A stretch of 64,000 nt of DNA from Sarocladium kiliense (taxonomy: Eukaryota > Ascomycota > Sordariomycetes > Hypocreales > Sarocladiaceae), in assembly GCA_030734395.1 (NCBI GenBank), contig JAUZTG010000017.1, positions 620,001 to 684,000 of the forward strand. The letters are read 5' to 3'. A program made the position numbers and the translations under genes. The notes under the pieces are model-generated. The model worked only from the letters and a program-made list of their open reading frames with translations, did not search any database and was not told the origin of the DNA. Each line of letters begins with the position of its first letter. Position 1 is the stretch's first letter. Below are positions 34,841-43,701 of this stretch, piece after piece.

Positions 34841-36136
34841 ATGGGGGCGACATCATCCCCACCTCGGGGACAAGGTAGTACCGGAGGCTCTCCAGAGCGT
34901 GGCCGTCCAGGAACCACTTCACCGACAGATGCAAATCGCGATCCTGGTGCCGAAGGGTCGGGAGCGCCGCTCGAAAATGATGCTAGCTCTGCTCCGTCCT
35001 CAGCCATTGAACCTGACTTCTCGACAGACGATGAAGGTTACCAGACGTCTTTATCGACCAGCTACGTAACTTCTTTGGCGTCTGATATCCGCAGAGGCAT
35101 TGAGGAGAATGGCAGAATTTACGCTGCATACGGCATACATAGGCCATGGGTGCCAGTCGATGACATGGAGGTTGGTAGCAATAGCAATCCTTACGATAGT
35201 CATCAGCGTCAGGACTGGATGAGCTGACACTCACTGACTCCAACAGATGGATCGCAATGACTTGCAGCATTACAAGTTCACCCTCCTCCTGGATGACCAA
35301 TTCTTCATTGCTCCTATCACCAAAAACCCACAGAAAATACTCGACCTTGGCACAGGCTCAGGGATTTGGGCCATGGATATCGCAGACACTTACCCATCAG
35401 CAGAGGTCATCGGCGTCGACACTGCTCCAGTTCAACCCAAAATGCTGCCCACCAATCTCGTCTTTGAGATCGACGACGTTGAGCACGAGTGGCTTTGGCC
35501 AGAGTCAAGTTTCGACCTCATACATGGTCGCGAGCTGATCATGGCTATTCATGACTGGCCACGTCTTGTGCGTCAAGCGAAATCACGTCTTCGACCTGGT
35601 GGCTATTTGCAGTTATGTGGTTCTTATCCGGCCTTTGCATCAGACGACGGGACATTACCTTCTGGCTCTGCCTACGTGGAGCTGGGCAAGATCTATTTCG
35701 AGATGTCGGAACGGATAGGGGCATCTGGCCACGAAGTCACAAAATGGAAGCAATACCTTGAGGACGAGGGATACGAAGATGTGCAAGAGAAGATCTTCAA
35801 GATCCCTACCAACCCATGGCCGCGCGACCAGAGGCTGAAGAAGATTGGCGCCCTGGAGCTGGACCATTTCAGGGACAACATCAAGAACGTCTTCGCAAGA
35901 GGCTATGAGCAGATTCTCAATGGAGATCCAAATTATTTCCAAGTACTTCTGGCACGAGCGCGTGCAGAGGTGTTGAATCGAAGGATGCATAGTTGGGTGC
36001 CATTGTAAGTCCTTGCTCAGTGAAGCAGAATTCACTATTGCTGATACTGGAGAGTAGTTATGTCGTGTACGGCAGACGGCCGACTACGGACTCTTCAGTG
36101 GAACAGAGACACACGGAAGGGACAAGGGCGGCTTAA
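34841..36136 (+). CDS. LaeA-like SAM-dependent methyltransferase
   Basis: Class I methyltransferase of the large LaeA-like fungal family. 388 residues in three exons: 34841-35170, 35247-36004 and 36058-36136 (introns 76 and 53 bp). Residues 1-70 are disordered and Ser/Pro/Gly-rich. SYVTSLASDIRRGIEENGRIYAAY leads into the core; the first intron joins PVDDME to MDRNDLQHYKF. The SAM-binding motif I is ILDLGTGSGIWAMD at 141-154, followed by EVIGVDTAP and the acidic FEIDDVEHEW, then SFDLIHGRELI and RLRPGGYLQL. The last small exon supplies the expected YVVYGRRP ending and a TAA at 36134. Members range from the global regulator LaeA to pathway enzymes that methylate small molecules or peptides. Its position near the precursor/UstYa genes makes a pathway role possible. 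Confidence 0.85.
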
Positions 36137-37130
36137 GGCTTGTCTATGACTAGCAGTCCCAGCAGCTTCGTCTTCTCCGATTAGCAGACTAGGAATCGCA
36201 TGCATCTTATCAGCCCTTCACGCAGGCTAGAATTGTGAGGATCTTTTTAAGTGGGAAGTTACCAGTTGATGGGCAGTGTACTCTAGTGAGGGTTTCTGAC
36301 CTGGGGAGTCTAGTTTCCACAGTCAATTGCATGGCATAGAGTAGAAGGCTAGGTAAGGAATCATCGGCCGAATGACGCTAGATGCTGAAGCAGAATTAGC
36401 GGCTCGAGCATCAGCTTGCATCTGTACTTGAGTAGCAGAGGGATTATATCATTTCTATAGAGCCTTGTCAATAGGGCAATCGTTGAATAGATATAGCTTA
36501 CAGAACTTGTGTGGTCCTAAATACCACCTAGCCAATGCCGCTAGGGCTTCTTGCTCCCTCATCATGCCATAGTGAACAGGGGAGCAAGGCCCATCCAGTG
36601 AGGGATTGTTCGAAATCGATGCAATATTTACAATTTCGTCTGCGAGTCAGACTTGCAGTACGCCTACTTCCTGAAATCAGCAGGGCGATGGCTAGCTGAT
36701 GGGCGTTACACTCGAGTCATCTGTTGGCTCAATTCCTGGTTTCTTGCTGGCGCAGCTGACCGGCCGATCTCGGCGGATCTTTTGCCGTCCAACGTCGTAT
36801 TTAAGGATAAGATGAGCTATTCATCTTACAGGACACTCAAAGTCAAGCGTAATACACAAGCTAAGAGTAGGATACGACTCTGGCGGGGCACATTGTTGCT
36901 CCATTTTCTGCGGTATAGTAGTTCTGCCTAACCAATCACCTCCGGTATTCTGGGACCCTGCTAATCAGACCAAATTGTCTCCTCTCAGAATGTCATTTAG
37001 CGGTCGAGTAGAGAATGTCCGCTATAGGCGAACGAGGGCAAGGATTAAATCAAGGTCCCTGCAGATTGGAGCCACCTATGAGCTGTCAGCGTTCGTTGAC
37101 GGGACTGCAAAATAACAACACGCTCACTGG
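36137..37130. other. Intergenic region
   Basis: About 1 kb between convergent genes. A 92-codon frame at 36653-36931 is open on the plus strand but resembles nothing. No supported feature. Confidence 0.5.
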
Positions 37131-37433
37131 TTACTTCTTGCTGCTGGCCTTGTTCGGGCATCCGTAGGTGGGAACGATAGTGCCATCAGGGAGATTGGCG
37201 TCCTCGGGCGCAACAACGTGGACGTGCGCAGCATCCTCATCGACATCTGGGTCCCGCTTGTATCCGAGAATAACTGCTGGATGCTCTTCGCTACGCTTGT
37301 ATCCAAGAATAACATTGGGCGCTTTATCCCGCTTTTCTGTCAGAGCGGTGTTGCCATTGTCGAACGGGCCGGTCGGCATGGCGGACACAGCGGTCAGAAG
37401 AGCCGCGAGGTGAGCGAGGGAGAAGATCTGCAT
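37131..37433 (-). CDS. Putative dikaritin-type RiPP precursor with Kex2-bounded VILGY repeats
   Basis: 100-residue secreted precursor in a single exon, start at 37433. Signal peptide about 1-18 (MQIFSLAHLAALLTAVSA). Dibasic KR sites at 34-35, 46-47 and 59-60 bound two short peptides, DKAPNVILGY (36-45) and SEEHPAVILGY (48-58). Both end in VILGY followed by KR. The tail (61-100) is acidic, then lysine-rich, with one Tyr and one Cys (PTYGCPNK). Signal peptide, Kex2-cut repeats, a conserved short Tyr-containing core and adjacent UstYa genes is the layout of ustiloxin/asperipin-type RiPP precursors (established knowledge). The specific core is not one I recognise. Alternatives are a Kex2-processed repeat protein of another role or a pheromone-like peptide, though the mating-factor cysteine/WC patterns are absent. 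Confidence 0.75.
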   Translation of the reverse strand: MQIFSLAHLAALLTAVSAMPTGPFDNGNTALTEKRDKAPNVILGYKRSEEHPAVILGYKRDPDVDEDAAHVHVVAPEDANLPDGTIVPTYGCPNKASSKK

Positions 37434-37973
37434 GTTGGAAAACGACTTAAGCGATGAATTATGAAGGTGATGTTTTCTGTACTGCGATATCAAGATATCA
37501 TGTGCACAGCAGGTCAGGTATCTTATAGTATATATGTTGTCCAGGAAACTTTCCCTTCAGTGATGTAGTCAATGAGAGATGCCGGCTCTTCCAACAGCCC
37601 GACTCATGTCTCCAATTCCCCGGCAACGGCAAATGTCATCATGGCTTCCGAAGTCCATGATGCGCTATCCGGTAGCCGAGCAGCGGTCCGTCAGCGCGGT
37701 GTGTCGGGTCTGTAGACAAAAGGTCTCTGCATGTGTGGCGGACGCATGTATGACAGAAAGCTGTCGATGACCATTGCAGCTATCTCCGTGGTTGTCATCC
37801 CAAAGCGCATTTGCCACTCATTAAATTCACTGGCTGTATCAGGAGAGCCTGCGTGGATCCATCCCGGATTTGTGTCTCCCACGGAGTCATCTAGATTCCC
37901 ATAACAGAATGAATACGATATGGCCCATACACGGCAGTTGATGCTTCGGCTCACACTTTACAACAGATTGTTA
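37434..37973. promoter_or_regulatory. Promoter of the precursor gene, with an unexplained open frame
   Basis: 540 bases between the precursor start and the UstYa-like stop. On the minus strand a TATATAC-ATAA element (37524-37534) sits about 95 bases before the precursor ATG, with a repeated GATATC pair at 37486-37499. A minus-strand open frame at 37691-37954 is listed separately. Confidence 0.45.
37691..37954 (-). CDS. Unrecognised short open frame between precursor and UstYa gene
   Basis: 88-codon minus-strand frame ending at 37691 and beginning 20 bases downstream of the UstYa-like stop. It starts with GTG rather than ATG, so as it stands it is not a complete gene. The translation has protein-like composition, including GWIHAGSPDTASEFNEWQMR and FGMTTTEIAAMVIDSFLSYM. 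The second stretch faintly recalls the helix after the active site of haem peroxidases, but this is too weak to name. It may be an exon of an unannotated gene, a decayed remnant, or chance. Confidence 0.25.
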   Translation of the reverse strand: MSRSINCRVWAISYSFCYGNLDDSVGDTNPGWIHAGSPDTASEFNEWQMRFGMTTTEIAAMVIDSFLSYMRPPHMQRPFVYRPDTPR

Positions 37974-38872
37974 TTAGGTGCTATCTATTGCATGTGTGGT
38001 ATCCCATCTACTCGATTCCAGCCACGGGATAACCTCTCCCCGATCTCTGCAGATATGGAGCTGACCAGACCCATCAGCGGCCCCGGATCCCTCACCTGAT
38101 CCCTCTAGTGTACTGTCCATGCTACATAGAATTCCCTGTCTCAGATAGTTAAAGCAGTGGCTAGCATGATACGAGTTGTGGGTTTCGTCTATGAAGTACT
38201 CGCTGCCATCCGGCCCATGATGAAGTATGCGATGGTACTCTTTCATCACGAAGAACTGCAGTCAAACTGTAAGCTTTAGATCTTTAACCCGAAGAATGGC
38301 CATCCGTACCAGGCAGTGTAACTGGTGGACCCAGGCCGTTGAGAATCTTGACGACCCTCCTACACCCTTGCCCTCAGCTTTGATCGGGTTTGCCAGATTT
38401 GGGAAGTCTCGAAAGTTGGGTATGCTCATCACGCCGTTGCCGACTGGCACATGTTTAGCTCTCACATTATCTATGTGATTGAGTTAGCTCACCTGGTAAC
38501 ATCTTTGTCCAATTGTTCCAGATCTCATCCGTTATCGAGCTGTCGTTCGGTCCAGGAACAAAGTCTCCTGTTTCGTACGTGAAGACGACCTCAGACGTCG
38601 ATGCTATTTGTTTCCTTAGTAAAGTCCTTTGGAAATAATGAACCAGGAGACTCACCAGGTGGCACTATTCTGTTGATGTCATCTCCCACACCAAGTCGTC
38701 TTTCGGAGATCCGTGCACCGTTCTGAAGTATGAAGATAGATTCAACGAAAGCGACAACGATCGCAGAGATGAAGGTAGAGTAAAAGAGAATTTTGTAAAC
38801 GGAAGTTCGCCATGAGCTATGCCTTCTGACGCTTTCGCCTATGAGATATTGAGTCTCTTTGGAATCGTCCAT
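37974..38872 (-). CDS. UstYa-family (DUF3328) oxidase-like membrane protein
   Basis: UstYa-type proteins act in dikaritin biosynthesis, where they are thought to install the Tyr-ether/macrocycle crosslinks. 247 residues in four exons, minus strand: 38872-38656, 38603-38493, 38443-38310 and 38255-37974 (introns 52, 49 and 54 bp). One transmembrane helix lies near residues 25-50 (ILFYSTFISAIVVAFVESIF), followed by a lumenal domain. The two diagnostic HxxHC motifs are HQLHC at 149-153 and HASHC at 184-188, with NYLRQGILCSMDSTLE after the second, a hallmark of the family. The second intron was set at the 49-bp option because it has a CTAAAC branch site and restores LPVGNGVMSIP. The gene lies 541 bases from the precursor gene and is divergent from another HxxHC protein. 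Confidence 0.88.
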
Positions 38873-39342
38873 TTCTTGGACAGCTATGGCGTATAGCTCA
38901 AACCTCAATCTTTGGCAGACTCAGATGATCGCAACACAGAAGCCTAGAGCTTCCAGAACCAAGGTCATTGTGAGGGACAAAGTGCATGAAGAGCTCTTCA
39001 CTATCGTTCGCATTCACATCATTCGGACCGGTATTCGGAATGGCCCGGTTGCGGTTACGGTTGATGGTGGTCGGTTAACGGTTAACGCATGTCCGTCACA
39101 ATCCGGTTGAGACGCAAGAAGGATCTCGGTTACACTCAAAATGTAGCCCGCAGCTGTTGATCACGTCAGCTTCCAGTCCCACCTTTGCATCTCAGCTGCT
39201 CTTTCTGCGGACTAGGCGGCACCTTAAAGCTGACGAAATCGCTATAGTCTTTCAATCCATGGGACCGCACGAATATCGAGTTGGCATACAAACGCCCGTA
39301 TAGCAAGAACGAGGGGTTCCTTCAGCAAATTGTGCTTCCATC
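38873..39342. promoter_or_regulatory. Bidirectional promoter of the two UstYa-type genes
   Basis: 470 bases between two divergent starts. The central part, 39024-39108, is a dense array of CGG half-sites, listed separately. The layout implies coordinated expression of the two genes. Confidence 0.6.
39024..39108 (+). promoter_or_regulatory. Array of CGG/CGGTT sites
   Basis: Nine CGG trinucleotides on the same strand within 83 bases (39024, 39029, 39036, 39046, 39052, 39058, 39072, 39079, 39104). Six of them read CGGTT followed by A or G. CGG is the half-site of Zn2Cys6 activators, and such a regulator gene begins 1.3 kb away. A binding array for the cluster regulator is the natural reading; it is an inference from motif density. 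Confidence 0.55.
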
Positions 39343-40059
39343 ATGTGGAAAGGTACCGACAGCTTCTCCTATGAGAAGGTCAGCTCACATTCACTACCTC
39401 TGTCATTCAAGGGTGCTGAGCGAGGTGATGACGCTCCACGACAGCCCATGGTGAATGCCCGCGGCTGTCCGAGGTTCCTCACTCTGGGCCTCATCGTCTC
39501 TCTGCCGACTCTTCTGGCTCTTTTGATTATTGGCGGCATTTTGCTCTCGCGAACTTGGAAGCCAGCCTTGAGCCAAATCACCATCTCCGCCTTCATTCCG
39601 GATGGCTATTGTGGAACCACACCTGCACAGGCAAAGGCAGCGGGCTGTGCGTTCGAGCTCAATAACTTTGCTTGGATGCATCCGGATTGTTACGATGCAG
39701 AGTTAGACAAGGACTGGACTTTTGGCCCACTGTCACAGGAACTCCAATTCTGGGAGAAATACGGAGGGGTCGGTAATATCTCGAAGGAGCTCGTCATGAC
39801 AGGGGAGATCGAGAAGGTCTGGGTCAACACTCGGCAACATCGCCGCCATTGTCTGTTTGTGTGGGAAAAATACCAGAGGGCGGCGATGAATATGCGCCCT
39901 ATGGACAACTGGACACGGGATTACGATCATACTAAGCACTGCATCATGCTGCTTCGCGATGAAAATGGAACGTTTCCAGATGATCTGGTGTCGAGCTACC
40001 TGACATTGAAATATCCGACTTGCGAGTACGGACCTGTTCAGATACCAATCACGCCATGA
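39343..40059 (+). CDS. UstYa-like membrane protein with two HxxHC motifs
   Basis: 238 residues, single exon. A cytosolic N-terminus is followed by one transmembrane helix at about 46-68 (LTLGLIVSLPTLLALLIIGGIL) and a lumenal domain. The domain contains YCGTTPAQAKAAGCAFELN and WMHPDCYDAEL, then HRRHC at 166-170 and HTKHC at 196-200. The double HxxHC, single-helix layout is that of UstYa-type proteins, but the CG..P.QA...GC block belongs to a distinct subfamily often found beside UstYa genes and usually annotated only as hypothetical. The role is probably an oxidative crosslinking or accessory step on the peptide. It is divergent from the other UstYa gene, sharing its CGGTT-rich promoter. Confidence 0.78.
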   Translation: MWKGTDSFSYEKVSSHSLPLSFKGAERGDDAPRQPMVNARGCPRFLTLGLIVSLPTLLALLIIGGILLSRTWKPALSQITISAFIPDGYCGTTPAQAKAAGCAFELNNFAWMHPDCYDAELDKDWTFGPLSQELQFWEKYGGVGNISKELVMTGEIEKVWVNTRQHRRHCLFVWEKYQRAAMNMRPMDNWTRDYDHTKHCIMLLRDENGTFPDDLVSSYLTLKYPTCEYGPVQIPITP

Positions 40060-40422
40060 GGCGGAATATGCGGAAAATATCCGCCGAAGATACCTGCAGC
40101 AGTCAGCAACTCAAATATCCAGCATCGGCAGTCATACCACACTGGGCAATAAGCTTACTACTATTAACGACTTACGGATCTCGCATAGGGACCTTTTAGG
40201 AATTGGTCGGAGATGCCCCGCAAAAGCCCGACGCTTTACGAGATACTAGATACATATATTTTGAATACAAATCATAAATCATGATACCTTCGATGCATAT
40301 TGTAAGACTCTGTGCTGCAGCGCTTAGCTACTTATAGTACAAGTCGGTCTTGTACACGTTTTCGCACCACAACTGCGATTACTCTTCAGCATCTTTCCGC
40401 ATTTATTTCTATATTCAGAAAT
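40060..40422. other. Promoter region of the cluster Zn2Cys6 gene
   Basis: 363 bases between two plus-strand genes. AT-rich around 40245-40275 (GATACATATATTTTGAATAC). No gene seen. Confidence 0.45.
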
Positions 40423-42608
40423 ATGGATGCTCTATGCCTGGAAGCCCAAAAGGGACCCAGGCGTCGTCGTCGAGGAGCATGTTCAAGCTGTCGAAACAGA
40501 AAGATCCGCTGTATGTCGCCATCGGGCTGTTCTGCCTGTTTGCGGGCCTGCTGACGTGCGGAAGGTGATGGCGCTACGCCGTGTCTTCATTGCAAGGTAT
40601 AGTCAATGGCATGTTCCACAATGAGGCGAGGACTAAGTTTCTTGCCTTGTAGAGGTTTCACACAGAGTGCCAATATCCCGTGGCAAAACAACACCTATCC
40701 TGTTCCTCCGACGAAGGCCTTGGAGAGGCCAGTCTCGTAACCGGCACAATCCCGGCCTCAGCACCTGCTTTGGCGAATGAGGTCTTCGGAGGGCAAGATT
40801 CTTGGCCATGGCAAACTCCGGAGTTTTGTTTCTCTCCTGTGCCAGACGCCAACCTCCAGGTATGCAAATTCGCGGCTTCTTGAATTGGTGCTCACATATA
40901 CTACTCCCACAGTTTGAGCCGTACCTGTTTGAGACAAACTTGCTGCAAGATTGCAGAGCATCTGATGAGTTGACCACAGAGGCTGTGTCGGGCAAGCAAC
41001 CTGGTTGTGAACGCAAGTACGAAACCATTCTCGACGAGGTTCGAAACCTTCTCCAGAGGCAAAGGATCGCGATAGAATCAACCGATGACCCAGTTCGAGC
41101 GCTTGAAACCCTCTTATGTCCCTGCAACGCGGAGAATGGGGCTCATTCTCGGCCGCTATTCTTGTCTCAGATGGACAGCCCTTGGCCGATGGAAAACGAT
41201 AGACGAGACCTCATAGACCGAGCATTCTCTTGGTCTAGGAACTTTATTCACCTAGGATTGGACAAATACGATATTGAGAGAATATGTGATAACGTTTGCG
41301 GGGGCCAAGACGCCCGGCCAGAAGCCGCAGTGCTGACCGCTGCTATATTAGACCTGGGGGACTATGCGCGGCAGGCCCTTTCATCGCAGCAACTCTTACC
41401 GGCCTCAGAGGGCTTCCTTATACAGAAGTCAAAAGCCTTCTACGAGCTCCTCGGGCCTGAGCCTTCTGTGCTCCGACTGCAGGTACGTTCCCATTGAGAA
41501 TGTGCCAAGTCCGATAGGCTCAAAGATAGTAGGCTGTGACTTACTTAGTGTGTTCCCCTTTATCCCGAGATCTATCGCCGGATTATTGATCAATAAATGC
41601 ACAGGCAGTGTCCTGCGCACTGAGAGGGGATGCAGTACTGCAAGCGATTCTCGCAGCCGGGATCCACTACATCCAACAAATGAGGCTGAATGGAGGCCTT
41701 CATGCTAACACTACGGGAATAGAGAAGGCACAGCTTGTCGAGGCTAATCGTGCGTACTGGGTGATTTACTGTTTGGAGAGGCGCTACTCCCTCAGCGTTG
41801 GAACATTTTCGGTGAGTATCATTAATTGAAGCGTGCAGATCAACACTGACTCTGTAGATGATTGATGAGAATTGGGTCGACCATTGCGCATTGCTGCAAG
41901 TGTTTCAATCGGCAAACTTATGTGCAAACTCTGAGCAGCAGTGGATGTGTAGTCAGGTCCGGTATGCACAACTTTGTGCCCAAATCATGACCTATGTCGG
42001 CACGATGCGTCGTATAGCAACAGATAAAGACCAAAGGCAAGAGCTACAGAACGCCCTGGCTGAATGGTGGAGGGACTTACCCGAGCATTGTTCATGGGAC
42101 TGGGATGAAAGGCGCGAATTGGGGAATACAGAGTCCAGTGAGGAGAAGTTGGAAGCCTTCTGTCAATTCTCGGAAGCTGCAATGTTAATTCACCACTCGT
42201 GGACTCGCTACCCCGAGCTGCGAGAAGAGCATTACCGATCCAAGCCTGATCCTGAGAACTCGAGTCTCCCGGTTGTGGATCTAGCAAGATCAATACTGGA
42301 GAGAAGCATGTACATTCAATGCATGCCGCAACAGTCTATGGGGTATGTTACATCCCACACATGTCAGTTCCAGCTAACACAGTCATCAAAGACACTTCAT
42401 GCGGCTAGCACGCGAAGCGACGTGCATCGTGTTCAGGCATGTCGCCCAGAACCCAACACCGAAGGATCTTGCTTGCCTGGGAATGGCGTGCGGCTTCTTT
42501 GGCCATAGAGCGAAAGGTGAAGAGGGAAATTGCCTGTCCGCGGCGATGAGCCTTCTGCGCGCGGCCCACCGACTGTCAACGGACTCTGGCAACTCAATAA
42601 CAGCATAG
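40423..42608 (+). CDS. Zn2Cys6 transcription factor beside the RiPP-like genes
   Basis: Binuclear zinc-cluster regulator with Fungal_trans-type middle domain; about 604 residues in seven exons: 40423-40510, 40565-40596, 40653-40859, 40913-41482, 41605-41811, 41858-42342 and 42383-42608. The zinc cluster is assembled across two introns: cysteines 20, 23, 30, 36, 39 and 46 (CX2CX6CX5CX2CX6C), with an Arg-rich N-flank (PRRRRRG). The middle domain includes AVLQAILAAGIHYIQQM and LVEANRAYWVIYCLERRYSL. The sixth intron is only 40 bp, with a CTAAC branch site. The 3' end is uncertain: the frame chosen stops at 42606-42608, but another frame stays open to 42754 with protein-like sequence, which a further intron could reach. 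Probable activator of the adjacent UstYa/precursor genes (inference). Confidence 0.82.
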
Positions 42609-43701
42609 AGGATCTAATAAATGTTGATCCAACCCAGGATACGCTCGAGGAACAAAGAAAGCGTTTGCGACTTGCTTTCTCAACACTGAAGCAAGTGACC
42701 CTAGCCCTATACCATTATACGAATATAATCAGGAAGAATCAATTTTTAGTGTGATAGGTGCTCCTCTGTGTCCTTGCCGAGTACGCGAGCTGCCATGGCC
42801 ACCTAATGTTCATAGATCGCAAAGGTCGTTTGATATTGTGACATCATTTCTCGACCGCCTCGAGGCTCTCCCTCCTTATACTTCGGGCTCTAAAGCCTAT
42901 TGCGCATCACATACGTCAAAGCTTCCGCTATCTCAGACGGGGTAGCTCTTACGCTGTTATGCTGCCTGCCATGTGCGCCACACATCGGCCTATTCCAGGC
43001 CACTGTTGATTGTGTCTGTAAGCTCATGGCCTGTAAATTGCGCAACCTCAGAACTTGGTTGTAGGGAATAATGCGGGTTCGGTTGAGTAGCCGATGCGCA
43101 TCCTGAGTTCCGAGCGCGGAGTTAGAGCCTCCGAGGGTACCTTCATCTGGGCGATCGAGACCCGGCTCGTAAGCCAGATCCGGCAGGGAGCGCGCCTACA
43201 CTGAGGGCATAGCCTATTGTCCTATGAATTGAGATTGGATGTAGCGTTTAACAGTGAAGGAACATATCAACGATGACAGCCAATGAACAAAGCCACTTCA
43301 ATACGATGGTGGCATCAGGTTGACATTGAAGCACAGCAAGCTATTCGCATCGAAAGGAAGACACACGCTTCTACATCAGCGCGAATCTCCCAATCCAGGT
43401 CCCTAGTCTATGGACACGACCAGATTCGAGAGGCAGATTTCCCTTTTGGGCTCTCGGACCTCGAAGCTCATCCATCGACGCATCGAGCACCGCTTAATCT
43501 ATAATGGAGCACCATATTGTCGCTCTCATTGGGAGATGACCAAATCTTATCATAGTCACGGCTGCTTAGATGCCGCTGCCGTCTTCCCGCAACGTGCTTT
43601 TATACCTCCCTCATGTTCGTGTCGGTTTCAAGATCATCGCCCATCTTTCCCTCTTCGCCTGCCTTGTAGATACACCAAACCATCGTCTCGGGAACATCAG
43701 C
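42609..43701. other. Intergenic region and promoter of the AA9 gene
   Basis: About 1.1 kb. The first 146 bases may still belong to the 3' part of the zinc-cluster gene. TTTTATAC at 43598-43605 is a likely TATA box, roughly 100 bases before the AA9 start. Otherwise only short open frames. Confidence 0.45.

Noticed and set aside
36653..36931. 92-codon plus-strand frame beside the RiPP-like cluster
   Set aside because: No signal peptide, no repeats, no family; not supported as a cluster gene.
37131..37433. Reading the precursor as an alpha-factor-like mating pheromone
   Set aside because: It has Kex2 sites, but repeats lack the Trp/Cys pattern of Pezizomycotina alpha pheromones, and the adjacent UstYa genes point to a RiPP.
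38444..38492. 22-bp or 34-bp versions of the second intron in the UstYa gene
   Set aside because: Both keep frame but are too short for a fungal spliceosomal intron. The 49-bp choice has a CTAAAC branch site.
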